DNA from: RGIG3102 sp964507095
GTDB lineage: Bacteria > Bacillota > Clostridia > Oscillospirales > Ruminococcaceae
Length of the DNA stretch: 13,441 nt
Assembly (NCBI GenBank): GCA_964507095.1
Contig: CAZDOS010000046.1
Span: forward strand, 1 to 13,441
Direction of reading: 5' to 3'
Positions 1 through 6,566 of the stretch are shown here, piece after piece (position 1 is the first letter of the stretch; each line of letters opens with the position of its first letter). Position numbers and translations under genes: made by a program. Under the pieces are notes generated by a model. The model worked only from the letters and a program-made list of their open reading frames with translations. It was not told the DNA's origin and searched no databases.

Positions 1-154
1 GTACATGCTCAGCTTTGCGGCCGGCGCCATGATATATGTCGTAGTCGAGGAGCTCATTCCGGAGATGAGCCGGGGCGAGCATTCAAACATGGGAACCATA
101 GCCTTCAGCCTGGGCTTTTCGGTTATGATGATCCTCGACATCGCACTGGGCTAG
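1..154 (+). CDS. ZIP-family metal transporter, C-terminal fragment
   Basis: This is the 3' end of a gene cut by the left window edge, read in the frame starting at base 2 and ending with TAG at 152-154 (50 residues visible). The peptide opens with a glycine/alanine-rich membrane helix containing AAGAMIYVVVEELIPE. That is the transmembrane-5 signature of ZIP divalent-metal transporters, whose glutamates sit in the metal path. A short polar loop (SRGEHSNMGT) and a last hydrophobic helix ending LDIALG follow, as in ZupT/GufA-like members. The family imports Zn2+, Fe2+ or other divalent cations across the cytoplasmic membrane, but the metal cannot be read from this piece. No terminator is visible before the next gene, so the acetyltransferase may be cotranscribed. 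Confidence 0.85.
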   Translation, partial: YMLSFAAGAMIYVVVEELIPEMSRGEHSNMGTIAFSLGFSVMMILDIALG

Positions 155-215
155 GTGGACACACGGCGGGCTTGGTGGTATATTGATGAAAAATACCGCT
201 TCAGAAAGGCCGTAT

Positions 216-698
216 ATGGAGTACACGATAGAAAAGACAGATTTCAGGCAGGATTCAGATGAGATCAGGGAGCTCATGTGGACCACTTTCCTGGAATACG
301 AGGCGCCGCTTTTCGGAAAGAAGGGCACGGAAGAATTCCGAACCACCATATTTTCAGACAGTCTGATGCAGCAGCAGACCTTCTACTGCTACAGGGAAAA
401 GGGCAGGCTCATAGGGATCCTCGCCACGAGGAGTGAGGGCAGCCACATTTCATTTCTCTTTGTCAGGAAGGGCTACCAGAGATCCGGGATCGGACAGGCT
501 CTCGTCAGCAGGGCCCTGGAGGACTGTGAGCGGAACCTCATGACGGTAAACGCGGCCACCCCGGCCAAGGGTTTCTATGAAAAGCTGGGCTTTGTCCGGC
601 TGAAGGAGGAGCAGGACGTCGGCGGAATACGATTCATACCGATGGCGCTGAAGGTGCAAAGTGATATAATCACTGACGGAGAAGGCGTTCAAATATAA
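216..698 (+). CDS. GNAT family N-acetyltransferase
   Basis: The 160-residue product has the size and layout of a single-domain Gcn5-related acetyltransferase, which moves an acetyl group from acetyl-CoA to an amine. Beta strands around residues 65-84 lead into the acetyl-CoA pyrophosphate loop QRSGIGQA (residues 88-95, fitting Q/RxxGxG/A). The later TPAKGFYEKLGFVRL segment (about 115-129) is the typical C-terminal motif with the conserved FYEKLGF. The substrate is unknown. I prefer the ATG at 216 because the GNAT fold begins at once (MEYTIEKTD) and AGAAAGG lies 6 bases upstream. In-frame starts at 183 (TTG) and 186 (ATG), with GGTGG at 174-178, would add 10-11 residues that do not look like the domain. 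The 3' end of the gene carries an extended -10 motif that may serve the next gene. Confidence 0.85.
   Translation: MEYTIEKTDFRQDSDEIRELMWTTFLEYEAPLFGKKGTEEFRTTIFSDSLMQQQTFYCYREKGRLIGILATRSEGSHISFLFVRKGYQRSGIGQALVSRALEDCERNLMTVNAATPAKGFYEKLGFVRLKEEQDVGGIRFIPMALKVQSDIITDGEGVQI
661..673 (+). promoter_or_regulatory. extended -10 promoter inside a 13-bp palindrome, likely for the DUF1858 gene
   Basis: TATAAT at 665-670 is preceded by TG one base away (TGATATAAT), the extended -10 form that can work without a good -35. No convincing -35 hexamer lies 16-18 bases upstream. The motif lies in the perfect inverted repeat GTGAT-ATA-ATCAC, so a dimeric regulator could cover the -10. It overlaps the last codons of the acetyltransferase gene and would give a leader of about 78 bases for the gene at 755. 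The same ten bases, GTGATATAAT, recur at the rfbC promoter. Promoter activity is inferred from sequence only. Confidence 0.45.
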
Positions 699-754
699 AA
701 TGTGCTTGTTGATTTCAAGAAGACCCATTTGATATAGATATACGGAGGAATGAT

Positions 755-1012
755 ATGTTTGAATTTCTGAGAAAAAAGGCACGGGCTCAGGAGAAGCTCA
801 CACCTTTCGTTGTTACAAAGGATACGACCATGGGCGAGATGCTCGACTATGACATGGGCATCGCAAACGTCCTCATGGAGTCAGGCATGCACTGCGTCGG
901 CTGTCCTTCATCGATCGGCGAGAGCCTTGAGATGGCATGCGTCGTACACGGACTCGAGGTCGATGATGTCCTTGAGAGCATCAACAAGTACATGGCCGCA
1001 AACAACATCTGA
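755..1012 (+). CDS. DUF1858 / redox-disulfide domain protein
   Basis: This small 85-residue protein carries the DUF1858 domain, also described as the hybrid-cluster-protein-associated redox disulfide domain. From about residue 18 it follows the family pattern: a Thr-rich start (VTKDTTMGEML), a helix ending in VLMESGMHCVGC with C47 and C50 forming the CxxC pair, then SSIGESLEMAC (C62) VVHGLEVDDVLESINKY. Family members are cytoplasmic, common in anaerobes, often beside hybrid cluster protein genes, and are thought to do thiol/disulfide chemistry. No partner oxidoreductase is visible here. The first 17 residues (MFEFLRKKARAQEKLTP) are a basic extension not needed for the domain. The ATG at 755 has GGAGG at 744-748, so this start is well supported. 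A terminator follows directly. Confidence 0.87.
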   Translation: MFEFLRKKARAQEKLTPFVVTKDTTMGEMLDYDMGIANVLMESGMHCVGCPSSIGESLEMACVVHGLEVDDVLESINKYMAANNI

Positions 1013-1023
1013 ACCGAATAATG

Positions 1024-1051
1024 AAAGCACTCCTCCGGGAGTGCTTTTTTG
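1024..1051 (+). terminator. rho-independent terminator after the DUF1858 gene
   Basis: AAAGCACTCC (1024-1033) pairs perfectly with GGAGTGCTTT (1038-1047) around a TCCG loop, and a run of T continues to 1050. It sits 12 bases after the stop codon and separates this gene from rny. Confidence 0.93.
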
Positions 1052-1086
1052 TTTGGCCCCGGCACAGCCGGTGTAAACGTATTTCC

Positions 1087-1115
1087 TTGACAAGTTGCCT
1101 GCATAATAATAAAAT
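1087..1115 (+). promoter_or_regulatory. sigma-A-type promoter of rny
   Basis: A consensus TTGACA at 1087-1092, a 17-base spacer and TAAAAT at 1110-1115 (5 of 6 matches) form a strong vegetative promoter. Transcription would start near 1122, giving a leader of about 80 bases. Inside that leader TTAAC (1159-1163) and GTTAA (1170-1174) can form a small hairpin just ahead of the AAGGAG at 1185-1190. Confidence 0.82.
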
Positions 1116-1201
1116 ATACAGATGTAAAACTGTCAAAGTTAATTTCTACACATGACTCTTAACGGGTCTGTTAAAAATATCTTTAAGGAGTAAACTATCA
1201 A

Positions 1202-2761
1202 ATGACATTGGCGATCCATTGGGTTGTCTTGATAGTACTCATTGTAGCGATTATCGTAGCTATTTTTTCTTATAAAGCAGGTGAGGAACATAGAAAGAAG
1301 GTCGCCGAGGAAGCAATTGGCAGTGCTGAACTCGAGGCAAAAAGAATCGTAAATGAGGCTAACAAGTCAGCCGAGCAGAAGCGCAAAGAGGTTTTGATCG
1401 AAGCCAAGGATGAGATCTTCAGGATGAAGGCCGACAGCGAGAAGGAGCTGAAGGAGAGAAGGAACGAGATCAACCGTCAGGAGCGCAGACTGAACCAGAA
1501 AGAAGAAAACCTGGACAAGAAGACCGAACGGCTCGAAAAGAGAGATGCAGACGCCAGACAGAGAGAAAAGCTCATAGAAGCCAGACTCGATGAGGTGGAG
1601 CAGATCAAGCAGAGAGAGATGGACAAGCTCGAATCCGTTTCGGGACTGTCACAGGAAGCAGCAAAGAACCTGATCCTCCAGAGAGTGGACGAGCAGCTTA
1701 CCCATGAGAAGGCCGTAAAGATAGCGGCATATGAGGCGCAGCTCAAGGAGGACAGCGAGGACAAGGCCAGAGAACTTCTGAGCCGGACTATAGCAAGATG
1801 CGCAGCCGACCATTCACAGGATCTTGTGGTATCCACGGTGGCGCTTCCCAACGATGAGATGAAGGGAAGGATCATCGGACGCGAGGGAAGGAACATCAGG
1901 GCTATAGAGAACGCGACAGGCGTAGACCTGATCATCGATGACACTCCGGAAGCCATCACGGTCTCCAGCTTCGATCCGATAAGGAGAGAGGTCGCGAGAC
2001 AGGCTCTGGAAAAGCTCATATCCGACGGACGTATACATCCGGCAAGGATAGAGGAAACCGTAGAGAAAGCTCGCAGAGAAGTCGAGCGGACAATAAAGAA
2101 GGAAGGCGAAAAAGCCGTTATGGAGGCAGGAGTGCACGGCCTGCATCCGGAGCTGGTGAAGCTCCTCGGACGCCTGAAGTACCGTACGAGTTACGGACAG
2201 AACGTGCTGAATCATTCGCTGGAAGTCAGCTATCTTTCCGGACTGCTTGCCGGAGAGCTGGGAGCTGACGTGGCGCTGGCAAAGCGCGCCGGACTGCTTC
2301 ATGACATAGGCAAGGGCCTTGACCATGAGTATGAAGGCACCCATGTATCCATCGGCGTCGAAGCAGCGAAGAAGTACAAGGAATCCAATGCCGTTATCCA
2401 TGCGATCCGGGCACACCACAACGACATCGAGCCGAAAACGGTCGTTGCCTTCATAGTTCAGGCAGCAGACGCCATATCGGCCGCACGTCCTGGAGCCAGG
2501 AGAGAGAACCTTGAGAACTACATCAGGAGACTCGAGAAGCTCGAGGAGATCTCCAACAGCTTCGAGGGAGTCGAATCCTCCTATGCCGTACAGGCAGGCA
2601 GAGAGGTCAGGATCATGGTCAAGCCGGAGGCTGTCGATGATGACAAGATCGTCGTGCTCGCCCATGACATCGCCCAGAGGATCGAGAGCGAATTGGATTA
2701 TCCGGGACAGATCAAGGTCAACGTCATACGCGAGAACAGGGCCGTTGATTACGCCAAGTGA
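1202..2761 (+). CDS. rny: ribonuclease Y
   Basis: RNase Y is the membrane-attached endoribonuclease that starts mRNA decay and processing in many Firmicutes. All its parts are present in 519 residues, the usual length. They are an N-terminal membrane helix (about 5-24), a long charged coiled coil (about 30-185), and a KH RNA-binding domain (about 207-270) with the GxxG loop as GREG (226-229). The HD hydrolase domain follows, with H337 in LNHSLEVS and the metal-binding pair H367-D368 in AGLLHDIGKG, then the family's C-terminal region ending QIKVNVIRE. The start at 1202 has AAGGAG at 1185-1190, an 11-base spacing that is slightly long but has no better rival. The gene has its own strong promoter. 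The protein acts on the cytoplasmic face of the membrane, usually in a degradosome-like network. Confidence 0.98.
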   Translation: MTLAIHWVVLIVLIVAIIVAIFSYKAGEEHRKKVAEEAIGSAELEAKRIVNEANKSAEQKRKEVLIEAKDEIFRMKADSEKELKERRNEINRQERRLNQKEENLDKKTERLEKRDADARQREKLIEARLDEVEQIKQREMDKLESVSGLSQEAAKNLILQRVDEQLTHEKAVKIAAYEAQLKEDSEDKARELLSRTIARCAADHSQDLVVSTVALPNDEMKGRIIGREGRNIRAIENATGVDLIIDDTPEAITVSSFDPIRREVARQALEKLISDGRIHPARIEETVEKARREVERTIKKEGEKAVMEAGVHGLHPELVKLLGRLKYRTSYGQNVLNHSLEVSYLSGLLAGELGADVALAKRAGLLHDIGKGLDHEYEGTHVSIGVEAAKKYKESNAVIHAIRAHHNDIEPKTVVAFIVQAADAISAARPGARRENLENYIRRLEKLEEISNSFEGVESSYAVQAGREVRIMVKPEAVDDDKIVVLAHDIAQRIESELDYPGQIKVNVIRENRAVDYAK

Positions 2762-2805
2762 TATTGGCTGCACCGGAACGGCTGCGGACAGATAATAGCA
2801 AGAAC

Positions 2806-2842
2806 GACCCCGAAGCAGACACAGCGAGCCTGCTTTGGGGTC
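2806..2842 (+). terminator. hairpin between rny and the S10 peptidase gene, weak U-tract
   Basis: Bases 2806-2818 pair with 2830-2842 over 13 positions (one G-U pair) around an 11-base loop, a very stable stem. It is followed by TTGCACATAA, not a proper T-run, so termination may be partial. The next gene's AAGGAGG begins only 8 bases after the stem. It could be a leaky terminator that lowers readthrough, an RNA-processing or stabilising hairpin, or a structure that affects translation of the peptidase gene. Confidence 0.6.
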
Positions 2843-2861
2843 TTGCACATAAGGAGGGAAT

Positions 2862-4322
2862 ATGTACAACACTTTCAAATACGACCGGACGAATTTCGTG
2901 CCTCAGAAGTTCGAGAGCGACGGAGTCGTCACCATAAAGGGAGAGAAGATCCCTTACCATACCGTCAGCGAGGACAATGTCTTCTATGACAAGGACGGAA
3001 AGCCGATAGCTTCCATCTTCTCCTATTCATATTTCAGGAGCGATGTGGAAGACACGACTGACAGGCCTGTCGTCTTCGCCTACAACGGAGGCCCGGGCTC
3101 ATCCAGCATGTATGTCCATGTCGGCTTCTTCGGACCGAACAGGGTAAAGTACAAGGATGACTGCGACACAGAGATCAGCGTTCCGCCTTATGAAGTCATC
3201 AACAACGAGGAATGCCTGCTCGACATAGCCGACCTGGTCCTCATAGACCCGGTGGGCACAGGCTACGGCCTTCTTCTCAACGAGGACAGCGCAAAGGAGT
3301 TCTTCGGCATAGAAGAGGACGCCGAGGCACTGCTGTACTTCGTGGAGATGTGGCTGAGAAGATACAACAGGTTCCTTTCTCCAAAGTTCCTCGCAGGCGA
3401 GAGCTACGGCTGCACAAGGAACGCCATAGCAGCCGGCATCGCAGGAAACGGCTTCGGAAGGCAGAGAGGCTTCGGAGTTAAGTTCGACGGAATCATAAAC
3501 ATAGGCAACACGATAACGGTGGGCAAGTATTTCAACAAGGAAGTCCCTGTCGAGAATTCAGTGCTCCTGTTCCCGACTTACGCCGCCATCAACTGGTACC
3601 ATAACCATCCTTCGGCACAGCCGGTCGCACAGTTCGTTGAAGAGGCCAAGAAGTGGGCCGACGAAAAGTATCTGCTCGCACTCTACAGAGGCGAAGCTCT
3701 CGGCGAGAGAGAAAAGGAAGCCGTCATCAAAAAGCTGATGTACTACACAGGCGTTTCAAGGGAATACCTGGTCAAGCATGCTCTCAGGATAGATGAGGAA
3801 GGCTTCAGGAAGCAGGTCATCAGAGACAAGGGACTTGTCGCTTCAAGATATGACGGAAGAATGACCAGAAAGGCTCTGGAGCCGTTCGCCGACGAAGAGA
3901 AGTTCTATGCTGACGCCACTGCCCAGAAGTATGACGGACTGTTCTACAATGCTCTCAACGGCGTCGTCCTTCCGTCCCTCGGCATAAAGATGGACAGACA
4001 ATACATGACGTTCCGCAATTTCTGGGGCGACGGCACCTTCAAGTGGAACTACGAGGAAAAGGGCGGAGTGACAGGCGAAAGGCTCAGGGAAGCAATGAGC
4101 TGCATGAAGGGCATGAAGGTGTTCTTCGCCAACGGCTGGTATGATGACTGCACCGAGATCGGCTTCATCTACTATCTGCTCGACCACATGGGACTGGACA
4201 AGAGCAGGATCTACCTCAAGGCCTACGAGTCAGGCCACATGATCTACATCTCTGAGGAGAACACAAGGGAACTGTCCAGGGACATCCACAGCTTCATCCT
4301 CGGAAACGATCCTACAAAGTAA
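2862..4322 (+). CDS. S10 family serine carboxypeptidase, no signal peptide
   Basis: The 486-residue protein has the marks of peptidase family S10 (alpha/beta hydrolase fold), enzymes that remove C-terminal amino acids. YNGGPGSSS (74-82) gives the oxyanion-hole segment and the Asn (N75) that binds the substrate carboxylate. GESYG (179-183) holds the nucleophile S181 next to E180. The acid is probably D428 in ANGWYDDCTE, and H459 in ESGHMIY completes the triad. Most known members are secreted or vacuolar and work at acid pH. This one starts MYNTFKYDRT with no hydrophobic signal, so it should act in the cytoplasm, perhaps in peptide recycling. The start is firm, with AAGGAGG at 2851-2857. A stable hairpin lies just upstream and another just downstream. 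It likely heads a run with the methyltransferase and the two small genes that follow. Confidence 0.9.
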   Translation: MYNTFKYDRTNFVPQKFESDGVVTIKGEKIPYHTVSEDNVFYDKDGKPIASIFSYSYFRSDVEDTTDRPVVFAYNGGPGSSSMYVHVGFFGPNRVKYKDDCDTEISVPPYEVINNEECLLDIADLVLIDPVGTGYGLLLNEDSAKEFFGIEEDAEALLYFVEMWLRRYNRFLSPKFLAGESYGCTRNAIAAGIAGNGFGRQRGFGVKFDGIINIGNTITVGKYFNKEVPVENSVLLFPTYAAINWYHNHPSAQPVAQFVEEAKKWADEKYLLALYRGEALGEREKEAVIKKLMYYTGVSREYLVKHALRIDEEGFRKQVIRDKGLVASRYDGRMTRKALEPFADEEKFYADATAQKYDGLFYNALNGVVLPSLGIKMDRQYMTFRNFWGDGTFKWNYEEKGGVTGERLREAMSCMKGMKVFFANGWYDDCTEIGFIYYLLDHMGLDKSRIYLKAYESGHMIYISEENTRELSRDIHSFILGNDPTK

Positions 4323-4339
4323 GAAAAATGCGATGTCGG

Positions 4340-4373
4340 AAGGGAGCTCCGGTCAAAAGGCGGGGCTCCCTTT
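4340..4373 (+). terminator. hairpin between the S10 peptidase and methyltransferase genes, weak U-tract
   Basis: Bases 4342-4350 pair with 4362-4370 (nine pairs, one G-U) around an 11-base loop, and A4340-A4341 can extend the stem with T4371-T4372. Only three T follow before CCAAACG, so this is at most a weak terminator. The methyltransferase ribosome binding site (GGAG, 4380-4383) starts 10 bases after the core stem. The geometry matches the hairpin ahead of the peptidase gene. Confidence 0.55.
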
Positions 4374-4390
4374 CCAAACGGAGAGATTTG

Positions 4391-5608
4391 ATGAAAACAG
4401 AAAGAGACTATCCTCAGGTCCACGTGACTGCAAAGGGGACCAGGTGGCTGGAGTCAAACAATCCCTGGGTATATGAGAGCGACGTTTTCGAGACGACGGG
4501 AGAACTTAATAACGGCGACATCGTGGATGTCATATCCCCAAAGGGAAAGTATCTCGGTTCCGGCTTCTATTCCGAGAATTCAAAGATAAGGGTAAGGATC
4601 CTTTCCAGGAATGCGAACGACACGTTTGACAGAGCCTTCTTCAAAAGAAGGATCGAGTATGCCGTAAGATACAGGCAGGCTGTCATGGATGATATATCCT
4701 GCTGCAGGATCGTCTTCGGAGAATCAGACGAGCTCCCGGGACTGACGGTGGACAAGTACAATGAGATACTCGTCATGCAGGTCGTATCCTACGGAATGGA
4801 CAGGATAAAGGGAATGCTCACCGAGCTTCTGATCGAGGTCTTCAGGGAGAACGGCATCGAAATACAGGCAGTCTATGAGAGAGATGACCTTTCGGTCAGA
4901 AAACTTGAAGGTCTTGAGGAACAGTCGGGTTATCTCTACTGTGCCGAAGGCTTTGATGAAAGCAAGCATGAGACGGTCATAAACGAGAACGGGATACAAT
5001 ACTTCGTGGACTATGTCAGCGGTCAGAAGACGGGCTTCTTCCTGGACCAGAAGTTCAACAGGAAACTTGTCGGGGAGATCGCCCACGGCAAGAAGGTGCT
5101 GGACTGCTTCACACACACCGGCTCCTTCGCACTCAATGCAGCGGCCGGCGGAGCGGAGAAGGTAGTGGCCATGGACATCTCTGAAAGCGCCATCGAGACG
5201 GCAAGAAGGAATGCCGCCCTCAACGGTCTTGAAGACAGGGTGGAATTTGAGGTGGGAGACACTTTCGACTATCTGGACAAGGTCAGCAAGAGAGAATATG
5301 ACCTGATAATCCTCGATCCTCCAGCCTTCACCAAATCCAGGGAGACGGTAAGGAATGCCTACAGGGGATACAAAAACATCAATGCCAGGGCAATGAGGCT
5401 GCTTGGAAGAGGCGGTTACCTCGTGACCTGCTCCTGCTCGCACTTCATGACCCGCGAGCTGTTCGAGAAGATGCTGGGAGAAGCGGCTGAAGAGGCCGGC
5501 GTTACTCTCAAGCAGATATCCTTCACTCAGCAGGCCAAGGATCATCCGATACTGATGAATGTATCTGAAACGGATTATCTTAAGTTCTATATTCTTCAGG
5601 TCATTTAG
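4391..5608 (+). CDS. class I rRNA (cytosine-C5) methyltransferase, RlmI-like
   Basis: The protein resembles RlmI, which makes 5-methylcytosine in 23S rRNA (C1962 in E. coli) using S-adenosylmethionine. An N-terminal PUA RNA-binding domain covers about residues 9-75 (KGTRWLESNNPWVYESDV onward). A linking domain leads to SGQKTGFFLDQK (210-221), and the Rossmann methyltransferase holds the SAM loop LDCFTHTGSFAL (237-248), the acidic MDIS (261-264), DPPAF (309-313) and TCSCSHF (346-352), whose cysteines are the catalytic region. At 405 residues it fits the family. I chose ATG 4391 because GGAG lies 7 bases upstream and homology starts there. An in-frame ATG at 4328 would add 21 basic residues translated from the intergenic hairpin. 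The target base is inferred from the family only. The next gene starts 25 bases later. Confidence 0.93.
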   Translation: MKTERDYPQVHVTAKGTRWLESNNPWVYESDVFETTGELNNGDIVDVISPKGKYLGSGFYSENSKIRVRILSRNANDTFDRAFFKRRIEYAVRYRQAVMDDISCCRIVFGESDELPGLTVDKYNEILVMQVVSYGMDRIKGMLTELLIEVFRENGIEIQAVYERDDLSVRKLEGLEEQSGYLYCAEGFDESKHETVINENGIQYFVDYVSGQKTGFFLDQKFNRKLVGEIAHGKKVLDCFTHTGSFALNAAAGGAEKVVAMDISESAIETARRNAALNGLEDRVEFEVGDTFDYLDKVSKREYDLIILDPPAFTKSRETVRNAYRGYKNINARAMRLLGRGGYLVTCSCSHFMTRELFEKMLGEAAEEAGVTLKQISFTQQAKDHPILMNVSETDYLKFYILQVI

Positions 5609-5632
5609 CTCACAACGACGGAGGAAGACAAC

Positions 5633-6148
5633 GTGGAGGAGTTTTTACAGGCATATAAGGAACTGGAAAAGCTGTGCGGCGATATGTATGGTGAAATGCA
5701 TGGGATCAGCCGATACATCGATGATATGGAGGAGACCAGGTGGAGCGTATCGAAGATGATCCCCGGTTGGGATACGGACATAAAAAAGCTGAAGGAACTG
5801 AGACATTTAAGAAACATAATGGTACATGAGACCGGAGACGTACCGAGATATACCCGTTCAGACATCGAATATCTGAGAGGGTTTCGAAGCAGGATAATGA
5901 CCGGTGAAGATCCCCTTACATTGTCGAAAAGATATGGCGAGAGGAAACGGGAAGCTCGGAGAAAGAGCACACCGCGAACTGTGACCGGCAGGAGGGTCGA
6001 TGCATTTCCGGAAGCAGATAGAAGCAGTCAACCAAACCCGTTCAGCGAAAGTCAGAGAAATCAGAAGTCACTTCTCCCCGTTTGGATAGCGGTAATCTCT
6101 GTAATAGCGGTACTGTGTTTAGTCAAATTCATAGCGGGAGCGATATGA
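5633..6148 (+). CDS. tail-anchored membrane protein with HEPN-like motif, function unknown
   Basis: A 171-residue protein I cannot name firmly. Residues 1-90 look like a helical bundle, with a helix around LQAYKELEKLCGDMY, a helix around ISRYIDDMEET, and LKELRHLRNIMVHETGD. R60-N61-I-M-V-H65 fits the Rx4H pattern of HEPN domains (polar residue after Arg, helix ending in His), seen in RNases of toxin and defence systems and in non-catalytic relatives. Similar short Firmicutes proteins may carry the label DUF6548, from memory and unchecked. A basic, polar linker (about 98-145, rich in R, K, S, P) leads to one C-terminal membrane helix (147-168), so the domain should face the cytoplasm. The start is GTG 5633 with GGAGG at 5620-5624. 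The DUF2200 gene follows after one base, pointing to translational coupling. Catalysis is not proven. Confidence 0.75.
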   Translation: MEEFLQAYKELEKLCGDMYGEMHGISRYIDDMEETRWSVSKMIPGWDTDIKKLKELRHLRNIMVHETGDVPRYTRSDIEYLRGFRSRIMTGEDPLTLSKRYGERKREARRKSTPRTVTGRRVDAFPEADRSSQPNPFSESQRNQKSLLPVWIAVISVIAVLCLVKFIAGAI

Positions 6149-6149
6149 A

Positions 6150-6512
6150 ATGAAGCGGAACATATATGACATGAAATTCTCGAAAGTATATCCTCTTCTT
6201 GTCGCAAAGGCTGAGAGGAAGGGCAGGAGCAGGGATGATGTCGACAGAGTGATCGAATGGCTCACCGGATACGGACCCGGAGAGTGGGATGAGGATGCCA
6301 CTTATGCGGAGTTCTTTGCCGGGGCTCCGAGGATGAACTCCAATGCTTCCCTGATCAAGGGGGTAGTGTGCGGCATCCGAGTCGAAGAGATCGAGGACCC
6401 TCTCATGCAGAAGATAAGATGGCTTGACAAGCTCGTTGACGAAATCGCCAAAGGGAAAGCCATGGAGAAGATCCTGAGGCAGGATGGGTCGTTCGGACAG
6501 GGATTAATCTGA
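6150..6512 (+). CDS. DUF2200 family protein
   Basis: The 120-residue protein matches the DUF2200 family along nearly its whole length. It has the N-terminal IYDMKFSKVYPLLVAKAERKG, the central VIEWLTGY, and the strongly conserved C-terminal half around LIKGVVCGIRVEEIEDPLMQ and KLVDEIAKGKAMEKILR. It is small, soluble and helical, with no signal peptide or membrane segment. The family has no assigned biochemical function that I know of. The start is ATG 6150 with GGGAG at 6136-6140, inside the end of the preceding gene whose stop is at 6146-6148. Translation of the two is therefore probably coupled. The last ten residues (QDGSFGQGLI) are a loose tail beyond the domain. A bidirectional terminator follows. 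Confidence 0.9.
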   Translation: MKRNIYDMKFSKVYPLLVAKAERKGRSRDDVDRVIEWLTGYGPGEWDEDATYAEFFAGAPRMNSNASLIKGVVCGIRVEEIEDPLMQKIRWLDKLVDEIAKGKAMEKILRQDGSFGQGLI

Positions 6513-6518
6513 TGCCAT

Positions 6519-6557
6519 AAAAAAATAAACGCGTATCATGACGATACGCGTTTTTTT
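6519..6557. terminator. bidirectional rho-independent terminator
   Basis: AAACGCGTATC (6527-6537) pairs perfectly with 6543-6553 around the loop ATGAC. An A-tract lies before it (6519-6525) and a T-tract after it (to 6557), so it can stop transcription from both sides. It lies between the DUF2200 gene (+) and the convergent phosphoglucomutase gene (-), whose stop codon is at 6567-6569. Confidence 0.93.
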
Positions 6558-6566
6558 AACGGTCTA

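Noticed and set aside
706..738. Possible -35/-10 pair (TTGATT and TATAGA) before the DUF1858 gene
   Set aside because: The spacer is 18 and the start would fall on the ribosome binding site at 744, leaving no usable leader. The extended -10 at 665-670 is better.
1059..1071. Small hairpin CCGGC-ACA-GCCGG upstream of the rny promoter
   Set aside because: Only five pairs, with no T-run and next to a clear terminator; likely chance in GC-rich spacer.
2764..2796. Possible promoter (TTGGCT and GATAAT) between rny and the S10 gene
   Set aside because: The spacer is 21 bases and the -35 match is poor; not enough to call a promoter, though a separate start for the peptidase gene cannot be excluded.
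1814..2878. Long open frame of 354 codons on the minus strand across rny
   Set aside because: It lies opposite a certain gene (RNase Y with KH and HD motifs), its translation resembles no family, and it has no convincing ribosome binding site. It is a codon-bias shadow.
4328..4390. Upstream in-frame ATG adding 21 residues to the RlmI-like protein
   Set aside because: The extra residues are translated from the intergenic hairpin, lack family similarity, and ATG 4391 has its own ribosome binding site.
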